A stretch of 7,490 bases of DNA from Comamonadaceae bacterium (GTDB taxonomy: Bacteria; Pseudomonadota; Gammaproteobacteria; Burkholderiales; Burkholderiaceae), in assembly GCA_947505915.1 (NCBI GenBank), contig CANNNH010000068.1, positions 1-7,490 of the forward strand, written 5' to 3'. Below, piece by piece: positions 1-7,164 of this stretch. Both the position numbers and the translations under genes were made by a program. Position 1 is the first letter of the stretch. Every line of letters starts with the position of its first letter. The notes below the pieces were generated by a model. The model did not search any database, was not told where the DNA came from, and was given only the letters and a program-made list of their open reading frames with translations.

Positions 1-321
1 AAAGACCCAAGTATTGTCGAACTCACTGCTCAGTTGGTTGGCCTTGTCGCCCTGTACCATTTTTTTGATGCCGTACAGACTATGTGCTTCTTTGTTCTGA
101 GAAGCTTGAAAATTGTATTTATCCCCTTCATTATTTACAGTTGCATGTTGTGGGGATTGGGGCTTGGCGGTGGCTTTATGCTGGCTTATGAAAATGACGT
201 TATTTTTTACCAATCACCTTCGGCATTTTGGTTATCCAGCAGCACCGCATTGGTCTTTGTCAGCATATCTTTGCTGCTTTTGTTGAGGATGAAGTTAAAG
301 CGATTTGGGTCTGAACCTTGA
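1..321 (+). CDS. MATE-family efflux transporter, C-terminal part (5' end outside window)
   Basis: The frame is open from base 1, beginning KDPSIVELTAQLVGLVALYH, and stops with TGA at 319-321, giving 106 residues of a larger protein. The stretch LVALYHFFDAVQTMCFFVLR followed by LKIVFIPFIIY and a glycine-rich WGLGLGGG segment looks like the last helices of MATE (NorM/DinF-like) transporters, which export cationic drugs using a Na+ or H+ gradient across the inner membrane. Three hydrophobic segments are visible, at about residues 10-33, 40-64 and 76-94, ending in a short basic tail (RMKLKRFGSEP). The TTG at 34 is only an internal codon and should not be taken as the start. The 3' end overlaps the convergent phoR gene by 27 bp. 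Substrate cannot be judged from this fragment. The family call is from recognition, not a search. Confidence 0.8.
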   Translation, partial: KDPSIVELTAQLVGLVALYHFFDAVQTMCFFVLRSLKIVFIPFIIYSCMLWGLGLGGGFMLAYENDVIFYQSPSAFWLSSSTALVFVSISLLLLLRMKLKRFGSEP

Positions 322-1638
322 AGCTGGAAACTCCAACGTAAAGCACGATCCTAGATTCAACTTACTTTCAATGCGCAAGTGCCCTCCGTGTCTTTGAACA
401 ACATGCTTGACAATGGCCAAGCCTAAACCTGTCCCGCCTGTATCGCGAGATCTGCTTCGGTCAATTCGGTAAAACCGCTCGGTGAGTCTGGGCAAATGCT
501 CAGGCGAGATACCAACACCCGTGTCTTTAACGCTGAATTCAAAATGCTCATTCTTGTGCGAACAAAAGACCTTTACTGCGCCTGTGCTGGGGGTGTAGCG
601 AAGCGCATTACTCACGAGGTTGGTGAAAGCACTTTTAATTTCTTCCAAGGAACCAGAAATCTGATGTGCTTGCAATTCTTGCGGCAAATCGAATTGAAGT
701 GTGTGTGTCGAACCGTCCTTTTGATGGAGGACATGCATCAAGCCATTGGCCTCGGTATAGCAACTCTGCCAAAGCGTATCAAAATCATGCCACTCTGACT
801 CGCTGGGCAATGGGCTGCCATCTAGCTGGGACAAGGTTAGCAAGTCCTGAACCAATGCTTGCATTCGCAGTGCTTGTTGCGACATCAACTGCAAGAAATC
901 TTGTATTTCAATTTCACTCAGCTTTAAATTTTGCATGGTTTCAACAAAACCAACCAACACGGTTAAAGGTGTTCGAATTTCGTGCGAAACATTGGCTACA
1001 AAATCACGCCGCATCACCTCGGCTTGCTCAAGGGCAGTGATATCTCGCGATAAAAGCAATTTCCGTCCATCTCCATAGGGAAACACTTGAACCGCAATTT
1101 TTTGAGGATGATCTGACCGGTTTTCACGGCCCTCGATGACAATTTCTTTTTCGTACAAGCTCGAACGCGCATAGGCGCTGAAAGCGGGGTTACGCAGCAA
1201 AAAGCCAATTAATTGATAAACATCTTTTTCTGGATCTATACCCAAATGTTGAAATGCTGTACGGTTTGACCAAGCAATATGCCATTGACTGTCCAGCAGC
1301 ACAACGCCATTGGGGGATGCTTGGATAGCAGACAAAAACCGTTTTAAGCTTTCTTCGCTTGCCCTTAACTCCAAGTCCTTTTGTTTTAATAAACGCCGTA
1401 CCCGATCAGCCAAGTCACCCCAAATACCCGATTGATCTGGCGCTTGAAGAATATCATTTGACCGAACCCAGGCAAGAAAGAAAAGTGAACGCCAAGTATC
1501 AATAAGGAATAGCGTTAAAGAAACAAGAGCAATACCTATGCAGGCACCCTGCCATGCACCTAATCCATGGGGAACAAAAAACCCCAATAGAAAACCCAGC
1601 AGGTTTAAACATACAAAACTAAAGAGGCGGGCTATCAT
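295..1638 (-). CDS. phoR: Phosphate regulon sensor histidine kinase PhoR
   Basis: Inner-membrane histidine kinase that phosphorylates PhoB when phosphate is scarce. With the ATG start (447 aa), two N-terminal hydrophobic helices (about residues 4-22 and 27-46, then a short LFFLAWV segment) have almost no periplasmic loop, as is usual for PhoR, which senses through PstSCAB-PhoU rather than directly. A PAS domain follows at about 98-199. The HisKA domain has the H box FVANVSHEIRTPL with phospho-acceptor His219 (codon 982-984). The ATPase domain is complete: N box FTNLVSNALRYTP (about 338-350), G1 box DTGVGI (372-377), F box RFYRID and G2 box GGTGLGLAIVK (401-411). No catalytic residue is missing. 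A GTG at 1656 would add six residues (VLASAD); neither start has a good Shine-Dalgarno sequence, and I prefer the ATG because it starts directly at the first helix. It follows phoB by 54 nt and overlaps the convergent MATE gene at its 3' end. Confidence 0.95.
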   Translation of the reverse strand: MIARLFSFVCLNLLGFLLGFFVPHGLGAWQGACIGIALVSLTLFLIDTWRSLFFLAWVRSNDILQAPDQSGIWGDLADRVRRLLKQKDLELRASEESLKRFLSAIQASPNGVVLLDSQWHIAWSNRTAFQHLGIDPEKDVYQLIGFLLRNPAFSAYARSSLYEKEIVIEGRENRSDHPQKIAVQVFPYGDGRKLLLSRDITALEQAEVMRRDFVANVSHEIRTPLTVLVGFVETMQNLKLSEIEIQDFLQLMSQQALRMQALVQDLLTLSQLDGSPLPSESEWHDFDTLWQSCYTEANGLMHVLHQKDGSTHTLQFDLPQELQAHQISGSLEEIKSAFTNLVSNALRYTPSTGAVKVFCSHKNEHFEFSVKDTGVGISPEHLPRLTERFYRIDRSRSRDTGGTGLGLAIVKHVVQRHGGHLRIESKLNLGSCFTLEFPASRFRPKSL

Positions 1639-1692
1639 GTCTGCCGATGCTAGCACTGCACGCCCGATAAGCAGGTTAAGACTCTGTAAGTC

Positions 1693-2409
1693 TTACCTTT
1701 GCTGGGTCGTCGTTTCCAACTGAACTTGGCCTGTGAGCCTGTAGCCTGTTCCACGCACAGTTTCAACCATCATTCCAGCCACGCCTAATGCTTCTCGTAA
1801 CCGTTTGACATGAACGTCAACGGTTCGTTCTTCGATAAAGACGTGGTCTCCACAAACTTTGTCCAACAATTGAGAACGGGTATGTACACGTTCTGAATGG
1901 TGCATCAGGAAATTAAGAAGTTTGAACTCGGTAGGGCCAATCTTGATGGGAGCGTCCATGACGGTGACGCGATGCGTAGCGCCATCGAGATGAAGGCAGC
2001 CAATGGTGACGCTGTCGGTGGCTTGTTCAGGTGTTCGTCTTCTCAAAACAGCCCGAATCCTAGCGAGCAATTCTTGCGTTGAAAAAGGTTTGGTGATGTA
2101 GTCATCAGCACCCGCATCCAAGCCAGTTACTTTGTCATTCTCTGCGCTCTTCGCAGTGAGCATCAAAATAGGAACAGACTTCGTTCGAGCGTCATTGCGC
2201 CACTTCCGCGCCCAAATCACACCACTTTGGCCTGGCAACATCCAATCCAACAAAATGACATCTGGCAAAACCGCATCGATTTCTCTTTGCGCACTCTCAC
2301 CATCTTCAGCCCAAATGGGCGTCATTCCGTTGTGACGCAAGTTGACTGAGATCAGCTCCGCAATAGATGACTCATCTTCAACAATCAAAACTTTAGGTAA
2401 ATGGCGCAT
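1693..2409 (-). CDS. phoB: Phosphate regulon response regulator PhoB
   Basis: OmpR/PhoB-type transcription factor that binds Pho boxes when phosphorylated by PhoR. Numbered from the ATG (238 aa), the receiver domain (about 5-120) has the acidic pair Glu11-Asp12, phospho-acceptor Asp55 in LLDWMLPG, Thr85 in LMLTAK and Lys107 in DDYITKPFS, so phosphorylation chemistry looks intact. The winged-helix domain (about 132-227) contains GPTEFKLLNFLM, the recognition helix EERTVDVHVKRLREAL and the wing VRGTGYRLT. One oddity is Cys186 in the transactivation loop (KVCGDHVF), where E. coli PhoB has Trp184. A GTG at 2415, two bases after the phoU stop, is in frame and would add two residues. The ATG start gives MRHLPKVLIVEDE, which fits the usual family N-terminus better. 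No Shine-Dalgarno is visible at either start, so translation is probably coupled to phoU. Confidence 0.96.
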   Translation of the reverse strand: MRHLPKVLIVEDESSIAELISVNLRHNGMTPIWAEDGESAQREIDAVLPDVILLDWMLPGQSGVIWARKWRNDARTKSVPILMLTAKSAENDKVTGLDAGADDYITKPFSTQELLARIRAVLRRRTPEQATDSVTIGCLHLDGATHRVTVMDAPIKIGPTEFKLLNFLMHHSERVHTRSQLLDKVCGDHVFIEERTVDVHVKRLREALGVAGMMVETVRGTGYRLTGQVQLETTTQQR

Positions 2410-2417
2410 GGTCACAG

Positions 2418-3119
2418 TTATTTGATGGTGGACTCAATGTGCTCAATTGATGTATGTCGAACATCCTCACCTTTAACGATGTAAATGATCAATTCCGCAA
2501 TATTTTTTGCATGGTCACCGATTCGCTCCAGCGCTTTCGCCACAAAGAGAAGGTCAAGGCTTGAACTGATGGTTCTGGGGTCTTCCATCATGTAGGTGAT
2601 AAGTTTGCGAACAAAGCCATCAAACTCTTTGTCAATCAGGTCATCCTCTTTCAAAATCGTAACTGCGGTTGCGGTATCGAGTCGGGCAAAAGCATCTAAA
2701 GATTTTCTCAACAAATCACTGGCCATTTCCGTTGCCAGTCTTAATTCAGATGATGGCAAAGCTCTGAAACCACCATGTGTCATCATGGACTTGACCATGC
2801 GGGCAATTTTTGCAGCTTCGTCCCCTGCTCTCTCTAAATTAGCTGTTGCTTTAGAGATGGCCATTAACAGACGCAAATCATTGGCTGTTGGTTGGCGTTT
2901 GGCAATGATCATGGAAAGTTCACGGTCAATTTCAATTTCCATGGTGTTGACTTTGTGCTCGTTTTCGATCACTCCATCTGCAACATTTTCTACAAAGAGG
3001 GAAAGTGCATAAACCGCTTGCTGAATTTGAGACTCAACAAGGCCACCCATTTCCATCAGGCGAGAAGAAACACTGTTGAGTTCGTTGTCGAATTGTGAGG
3101 ATAAATGTTTATCAGGCAT
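2418..3119 (-). CDS. phoU: Phosphate signalling protein PhoU
   Basis: Cytoplasmic/peripheral-membrane negative regulator that links the PstSCAB transporter to PhoR and keeps the Pho regulon off when phosphate is plentiful. The protein from ATG 3119 is 233 aa, close to the normal PhoU length, and begins MPDKHLSSQFDNELNSV, matching the family N-terminus. It has the expected two repeated three-helix-bundle halves, each with the metal-site motif E-R-x-G-D-x-A-x-x-I-A: ERAGDEAAKIA at about residues 96-106 and ERIGDHAKNIA at about 198-208. An upstream in-frame TTG at 3140 overlaps the pstB stop and would add seven residues, but family length and the weak GAAAG sequence upstream of the ATG favour 3119. 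The gene lies 17 nt downstream of pstB and the phoB start follows its stop almost directly, which fits one operon. Confidence 0.96.
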   Translation of the reverse strand: MPDKHLSSQFDNELNSVSSRLMEMGGLVESQIQQAVYALSLFVENVADGVIENEHKVNTMEIEIDRELSMIIAKRQPTANDLRLLMAISKATANLERAGDEAAKIARMVKSMMTHGGFRALPSSELRLATEMASDLLRKSLDAFARLDTATAVTILKEDDLIDKEFDGFVRKLITYMMEDPRTISSSLDLLFVAKALERIGDHAKNIAELIIYIVKGEDVRHTSIEHIESTIK

Positions 3120-3136
3120 GTTTACTTTCAATGAAA

Positions 3137-3922
3137 TCAACCAAAACGACCGGTAATGTAATCTTCAGTTTCTTTGCGTTTGGGTTTGAAAAATACCTGT
3201 TCAGTATCGCCAAATTCAACCAAATCACCCAGGTACATATAAGCTGTGTAGTCTGAAACGCGGGCAGCCTGCTGCATATTGTGCGTCACGATGACAACGG
3301 TATATTCTGATTTGAGGTTAGACACCAACTCCTCTACCTTGCCAGTAGAAATTGGGTCGAGTGCCGAGGTAGGCTCATCCAGTAACAAAATTGCAGGTTT
3401 CACAGCAATGCCTCTGGCGATACACAGTCTTTGCTGCTGTCCACCTGAAAGAGACAAACCACTTTGGCCTAATTTGTCCTTAACCTCTGTCCAAATGGCT
3501 GCCTTTTGCAAAGCCCATTCAACCCGATCATCCATTTCAGAGCGGGACAAATCTTCATAGAGGCGAACACCAAAGGCGATGTTGTCATAAATGGACATGG
3601 GGAATGGGGTCGGCTTTTGAAAAACCATACCAATGCGGGCGCGAAGTAAATTTAAATCTTGCTTAGGGTCAAGAATATTTTTACCGTTAAACATGATTTG
3701 ACCTTCAGCGCGTTGGCCAGGGTAAAGGTCATACATGCGATTCAAAGTACGCAGCAATGTGGACTTGCCGCACCCAGATGGGCCGATGAAAGCGGTGACA
3801 GAGTTCTCTTTGATATCGAGATTGATATTTTTAAGGCTGTGAAATGAACCATAATAAAAATTCAAATTTCGAATTTCCAAAACATTTTGCGACATGACTT
3901 CTGGAGCGGCAGTTGTTTGCAT
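3137..3922 (-). CDS. pstB: Phosphate ABC transporter ATP-binding protein PstB
   Basis: ATPase that energises the high-affinity phosphate importer, docking on PstA and PstC at the inner face of the membrane. The 261-aa protein has every ABC motif: Walker [10 protein letters not shown] (47-55), Q-loop Gln102 in VFQKPTPFP, signature LSGGQQQR (158-165), Walker B LLLDEP with Asp182 and Glu183, D-loop SALD and switch His214 in VTHNM. The start of the mature fold, [11 protein letters not shown], is typical of PstB, as is the C-terminal [11 protein letters not shown] 3922 is used; an internal ATG at 3895 would shorten the protein by nine residues. Neither start has a recognisable Shine-Dalgarno sequence. 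The 37-nt leader after pstA is almost entirely A and T, so an unstructured leader may compensate. Confidence 0.97.
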   Translation of the reverse strand: MQTTAAPEVMSQNVLEIRNLNFYYGSFHSLKNINLDIKENSVTAFIGPSGCGKSTLLRTLNRMYDLYPGQRAEGQIMFNGKNILDPKQDLNLLRARIGMVFQKPTPFPMSIYDNIAFGVRLYEDLSRSEMDDRVEWALQKAAIWTEVKDKLGQSGLSLSGGQQQRLCIARGIAVKPAILLLDEPTSALDPISTGKVEELVSNLKSEYTVVIVTHNMQQAARVSDYTAYMYLGDLVEFGDTEQVFFKPKRKETEDYITGRFG

Positions 3923-3959
3923 AATTGATTTTTAAATAAATTTGAAAAATTAAATGAAG

Positions 3960-4889
3960 TTAGACGGAAACTTTTTCTCGGAAAAAAGTTCTGGCAAAAA
4001 TATTCAAACCCAGTACCGACAAGGTGATTAGCAAAGCACCACCCCAAGCCAAATCCACCCAATTTTGGTAAGGGCTCATGGCAAATTGGAAAATCACGAC
4101 GGGTAAGTTGGCCATGGGCGCGTTCATATCGAAAGAGAAGAAAGGGTTGTTCAAGGCAGTGAATAACAAAGGCGCTGTTTCACCGCTGACTCGTGCCAGG
4201 GCCAAAAGCACACCAGTCATGACACCGCTTCTGGCTGCTTTCAAAACAATAGACAGTGAAACTTTCCATTTTGGCGCACCCAACGCAAATGCAGCTTCGC
4301 GCAAGCTGACGGGCACCAAGCTCAACATGTTCTCTGTGGTTCGAACCACAACGGGTATGGCAATCAAAGTCAAAGCCAAGGTTCCAGCCCAACCAGAAAA
4401 ATGCCTTGCATTCACAACCACCAATGCATAGACAAACAAACCAATAACAATCGATGGCGCAGACAGCATGATGTCATTCAAAAATCGGGTGATTTCAGAG
4501 AACTTGCTTTTTTGCCCATACTCTGACAAATAAATACCTGCCATCACACCAATGGGGGTGCTAATCAGGGTGCAAGAGACCACGATCATCAAGCTACCAA
4601 TGATGGCGTTACCTAGGCCCCCATTTTCGGAGTCGGGACCAGGGGTTTTATTTAAAAACAAATCTAAACTGAAGGCAGAAAAGCCCTTGAAAAAGAGAAT
4701 TGCCAAAATCCAAAGCAGAAAGACAAGGCCAATGGTCATCGCACTCATAGAAAGGAACAAACCAATCAAATTTGTTCGTTTGCGACTGGCATACAAAGAC
4801 ATATTGATGGATTCTTGTGTTTGCATCTTGGGTGTATTGAGTTGTGATGGGTAGTCAGTAGCAGAGGTCATGCCGTTTGGGGGGTTCAT
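3960..4889 (-). CDS. pstA: Phosphate ABC transporter permease PstA
   Basis: One of the two inner-membrane channel subunits of the phosphate importer. The 309-aa protein has a polar N-terminal tail of about 40 residues, a first long helix at about 41-66, then the usual permease helices. The cytoplasmic EAA coupling loop, which contacts PstB, is at about 198-222 ([16 protein letters not shown]). It is followed by [12 protein letters not shown], a conserved PstA/PstC motif. The start at 4889 is supported by an ATGA overlap with the pstC stop and by an AAAGG ribosome site nine nt upstream, although in-frame ATGs at 4871 and 4802 exist and the tail is somewhat long. The 4-nt overlap suggests translational coupling and equal production of the two permease subunits. 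Confidence 0.96.
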   Translation of the reverse strand: MNPPNGMTSATDYPSQLNTPKMQTQESINMSLYASRKRTNLIGLFLSMSAMTIGLVFLLWILAILFFKGFSAFSLDLFLNKTPGPDSENGGLGNAIIGSLMIVVSCTLISTPIGVMAGIYLSEYGQKSKFSEITRFLNDIMLSAPSIVIGLFVYALVVVNARHFSGWAGTLALTLIAIPVVVRTTENMLSLVPVSLREAAFALGAPKWKVSLSIVLKAARSGVMTGVLLALARVSGETAPLLFTALNNPFFSFDMNAPMANLPVVIFQFAMSPYQNWVDLAWGGALLITLSVLGLNIFARTFFREKVSV

Positions 4890-5866
4890 GTTTTAAAACC
4901 TTTTTTATTTTCAGCTCGGATAAGCATCCATTTAGCCAAAGACAAGACGACAAAGGTAATCAAAAATAAAGCCAAGCCAAGTGCAAACAGCGAGGAATAG
5001 TGCAAGCCAGGCTCAGCTTCCCCGAACTCGTTAGCCAAAGTTGACGCGATAGAGTTACCTGGTGAGAAAAGCGAGCCAGAAATTTTGTGCGCATTGCCAA
5101 TGACAAAAGTCACCGCCATGGTTTCACCTAAAGCGCGACCTAGGCCAAGCATCACACCACCCACCACACCACCCTTGGTATAGGGCAGAACAATATGGGT
5201 GACAACTTCCCATGTGGTGCAACCCAAACCGTAGGCTGATTCTTTCAAAATCGGGGGGACGATTTCAAACACGTCCCGCATCACTGAGGCGATAAAGGGA
5301 AGAATCATCATCGCCAAAATCAATCCTGCCGCCAAAATACCGATACCGTTGAATGCACCAGTGAAAAGTTGCCCAATGATGGGCAGTTGTCCCAATGTGG
5401 AGGCAATGGCTGGCTGAATATAGTCGGCAAAGATAGGCGCAAAAATGAACAAACCAAACATGCCATAAATGATGGATGGCACGGCAGCCAATAATTCAAT
5501 AGCGGTACCCAGAGGTCTGCGTAAACGCATGGGACAGGTTTCGGTCAAGAAAACAGCAATACCAAAACTCAAAGGAACTGCAATCAAGATGGCAATGGTT
5601 GCAGTGACCACTGTTCCAAAAATTGCGATCAGTCCACCAAATTCTGAGTTGATGATGTCCCACTCAACCGTATAGAAAAAAGGTATGCCAAATTCTTTAA
5701 GCGCAGGCCAAGCACTGATAAGCAGAGAAACAATAATTCCCAGCAACGCAACCAAGGTTGTCGCCGCAAAGATCATGGTCAGCTTTTCAAAACCAAAATC
5801 CTGCAAATATTGCGCTCTGATTTTCTGGGCATATGCAGCTGAGGCGCTTGCTGGGCTGGTATTCAT
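4886..5866 (-). CDS. pstC: Phosphate ABC transporter permease PstC
   Basis: Second channel subunit of the phosphate importer, paired with PstA in the inner membrane. The 326-aa protein has a cytoplasmic N-tail (about 1-28), a first helix at about 29-53, a periplasmic segment with PFFYTVEWD, and several further hydrophobic helices. The EAA coupling loop is [20 protein letters not shown] at about 208-227, and the conserved [10 protein letters not shown] is at 243-252. The ATG at 5866 is chosen because a GGAG ribosome site lies ten nt upstream and the product starts [14 protein letters not shown]. The longer in-frame ATG at 5905 lies inside the hairpin stem-loop between pstS and pstC and would put a strange [12 protein letters not shown] extension on the protein, so I reject it. 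The gene ends in an ATGA overlap with pstA. Confidence 0.96.
   Translation of the reverse strand: MNTSPASASAAYAQKIRAQYLQDFGFEKLTMIFAATTLVALLGIIVSLLISAWPALKEFGIPFFYTVEWDIINSEFGGLIAIFGTVVTATIAILIAVPLSFGIAVFLTETCPMRLRRPLGTAIELLAAVPSIIYGMFGLFIFAPIFADYIQPAIASTLGQLPIIGQLFTGAFNGIGILAAGLILAMMILPFIASVMRDVFEIVPPILKESAYGLGCTTWEVVTHIVLPYTKGGVVGGVMLGLGRALGETMAVTFVIGNAHKISGSLFSPGNSIASTLANEFGEAEPGLHYSSLFALGLALFLITFVVLSLAKWMLIRAENKKGFKT
4899..4903 (-). promoter_or_regulatory. Ribosome binding site of pstA inside the end of pstC
   Basis: AAAGG on the minus strand, within the last codons of pstC, precedes ATG 4889 by nine nt. Together with the ATGA stop/start overlap it supports the long pstA start and coupled translation. 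Confidence 0.65.
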
Positions 5867-5876
5867 TAAATAAATG

Positions 5877-5880
5877 CTCC
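5877..5880 (-). promoter_or_regulatory. Ribosome binding site of pstC
   Basis: GGAG on the minus strand lies ten nt before ATG 5866 and directly after the U tract of the pstS-pstC hairpin. It supports the 326-aa pstC start and places the ribosome site just outside the hairpin, so folding would not hide it. Confidence 0.7.
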
Positions 5881-5916
5881 AAAAAGAAAACCCAAGGCGA
5901 TACATATCGCCTTGGG
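5881..5916 (-). terminator. Intergenic hairpin with U tract between pstS and pstC (likely attenuator)
   Basis: A perfect 11-bp inverted repeat, CCCAAGGCGAT at 5891-5901 and ATCGCCTTGGG at 5906-5916, encloses a 4-nt loop. In the minus-strand transcript it is followed immediately by UUUUCUUUUU (5890 to 5881), the shape of a Rho-independent terminator. It begins 13 nt after the pstS stop codon and its U tract abuts the pstC ribosome site. There is no T tract on the plus-strand side, so it acts in one direction. Because pstC has no other visible promoter, partial read-through is likely, giving excess pstS message. Confidence 0.8.
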
Positions 5917-5929
5917 GAAACTGTCGTAA

Positions 5930-6952
5930 TTACTTCAAGTTAATGGTAGACCAAACGCTCTTGCGAATGTAGTCGGTGGTGGCATCAGGCATTGGAACGT
6001 ACTCTAACTCCAGCGCCATCTTTTTTCCGTCTTTGAATGCGTAGTCAAAGAATTTCAACACTTCAGCAGAAGCTGCTTTGTTGGTAGGTTCTTTGTACAT
6101 CAGGATGAAGGTTGCGGTGGTGATGGGCCATGACTTTGCACCGGAAGCGTCTGTCAAAGATGCGGCCATACCGGCATGTTTCGACCAATCGATACCGGCA
6201 GCAGCCGCAGCAAAGGTTGTGTCATCGGGCTCAACAACTTGGCCGTCTTTATTGCGCAGATTGGCATGGGAAATTTTGTTTTTCTTGGCGTAGGCGTACT
6301 CAACATAGCCGATAGCGTTTTTGATGCGACCCACATTGGCAGCAACACCTTCGTTACCTTTGCCGCCTACTGAACTGGCAGCTGGCCATTTGACTGCAGC
6401 ACCAGTGCCTACTTTTTCTTTCCAAGCAGGACTGACCTTTGTCAAGTACTCAGTAAAAGTAAAGGTGGTACCGGAACCATCAGCGCGGTGAACCACGGTG
6501 ATTTCAGCGGTAGGCAATTTCACGGAGGGATTGAGGTCTTTGATTTCTTTGTCTTGCCAGTTGGTAATGGAGCCTAAATAGATTTTGGCCAAAACGTCAC
6601 CGGTCAATTTGATCTCACCAGGCTTGACACCCTCAAGGTTGACGATGGGAACAACACCACCAATAACCGCGGGAAATTGAACCATGCCTTCTTTTTCAAG
6701 CTCTTCGCCCTTGAGGGGCGCATCAGTGGCACCAAAATCAACTGTTTTGGCCTTGATTTGCTTGATACCGCCTGAAGAACCAATAGACTGGTAGTTCAAC
6801 TTGTTACCTGTTTTCTCGTTGTAGGCTTCAGACCATTTGCTGTAGACGGGGAACGGAAACGTTGCGCCAGCGCCTGTGATGTCGGCCGCAAATGACAAAA
6901 CGGATGCGGCTGAGAAACCGGCGGCGATAAGCAATGACTTCAATTGAAACAT
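5930..6952 (-). CDS. pstS: Periplasmic phosphate-binding protein PstS
   Basis: High-affinity phosphate receptor that delivers phosphate to PstCA. From ATG 6952 the precursor is 340 aa with a clear Sec signal peptide: basic start MFQLK, hydrophobic core SLLIAAGFSAASVL, and a likely cut after SFA or FAA, giving a mature start near ADITGAGATFPFPVY. Phosphate-site motifs of the family are all present: TGAGATF (26-32), SIGSSGG (56-62), DFGATDAPL (72-80) and HRADGSGTTF (155-164), where Arg156, Ser160, Gly161 and Thr162 would bind the anion. The start is fixed by an AAGGAG site five nt upstream; the longer frame from 7003 would bury the signal peptide and overlap the promoter. This is the first gene of the operon, preceded by a Pho-box-like promoter and followed by a hairpin before pstC. 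Confidence 0.97.
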   Translation of the reverse strand: MFQLKSLLIAAGFSAASVLSFAADITGAGATFPFPVYSKWSEAYNEKTGNKLNYQSIGSSGGIKQIKAKTVDFGATDAPLKGEELEKEGMVQFPAVIGGVVPIVNLEGVKPGEIKLTGDVLAKIYLGSITNWQDKEIKDLNPSVKLPTAEITVVHRADGSGTTFTFTEYLTKVSPAWKEKVGTGAAVKWPAASSVGGKGNEGVAANVGRIKNAIGYVEYAYAKKNKISHANLRNKDGQVVEPDDTTFAAAAAGIDWSKHAGMAASLTDASGAKSWPITTATFILMYKEPTNKAASAEVLKFFDYAFKDGKKMALELEYVPMPDATTDYIRKSVWSTINLK

Positions 6953-6957
6953 TTTTT

Positions 6958-6963
6958 CTCCTT
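6958..6963 (-). promoter_or_regulatory. Ribosome binding site of pstS
   Basis: The minus strand reads AAGGAG followed by AAAAA and ATG, a strong Shine-Dalgarno site with five-nt spacing. It decides the pstS start at 6952 over the longer frame starting at 7003. Confidence 0.9.
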
Positions 6964-7005
6964 GAAAAACTTTGAAATACTGTGTGGATTGACTAGCTCC
7001 CAAGG

Positions 7006-7039
7006 ACTCTAAAAAAAGAATATGACAGTATCGTGTCTT
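7006..7039 (-). promoter_or_regulatory. Probable PhoB-dependent promoter of pstS (Pho box plus -10)
   Basis: On the minus strand, a perfect Pho half-site CTGTCAT (7028 to 7022) is followed by exactly 10 bp and then TAGAGT (7011 to 7006), a 4-of-6 match to the -10 consensus. This spacing is the arrangement known for E. coli PhoB-activated promoters, where the Pho box replaces the -35 element. The upstream repeat in the 7-4-7 layout is degenerate (AAGACAC, 7039 to 7033). Transcription would start near 7000, giving a leader of about 45 nt. The half-site is seen; its use by PhoB is inferred from the gene context. Confidence 0.6.
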
Positions 7040-7164
7040 ATTTTCGGAAAAAAGCTAGGCCAATGATTTAATCCGTTTTTTTTAACCTTTAAATACACAT
7101 TAAATAGCAATTTTTCTTATTCACACTGTTTTTAAATGCGATAAATTGAATCCTATACTTTTGT

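Noticed and set aside
496..1040. Plus-strand open frames inside phoR (and similar ones inside phoB, phoU, pstB, pstA, pstC and pstS)
   Set aside because: They lie opposite well-conserved genes with intact domains, have no ribosome sites or recognisable proteins, and are shadows of the real frames.
1639..1656. GTG start of phoR at 1656
   Set aside because: It is possible, but adds only VLASAD before the first membrane helix and has no better ribosome site than the ATG at 1638; left as an alternative.
3120..3140. TTG start of phoU overlapping the pstB stop
   Set aside because: The seven extra residues are not family-like, and the ATG at 3119 gives the normal PhoU N-terminus and length.
5867..5905. 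N-terminal extension of pstC from ATG 5905
   Set aside because: That ATG lies in the hairpin loop region, has no ribosome site, and adds an atypical peptide; ATG 5866 has GGAG upstream and a typical PstC N-terminus.
5921..5927. CTGTCGT on the plus strand just after pstS, similar to a Pho half-site
   Set aside because: There is no second repeat at the 11-bp period, no -10 at the right distance, and it points into the antisense side of pstS, so it is most likely chance.
6953..7003. N-terminal extension of pstS from 7003
   Set aside because: It would place 17 residues before a complete signal peptide and overlap the presumed transcription start; ATG 6952 has an AAGGAG site.
7041..7052. TTTTCGGAAAAA near-palindrome upstream of the pstS box
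   Set aside because: The arms are only A/T runs of four bases around CGG, too weak to call a hairpin or operator in such AT-rich DNA.
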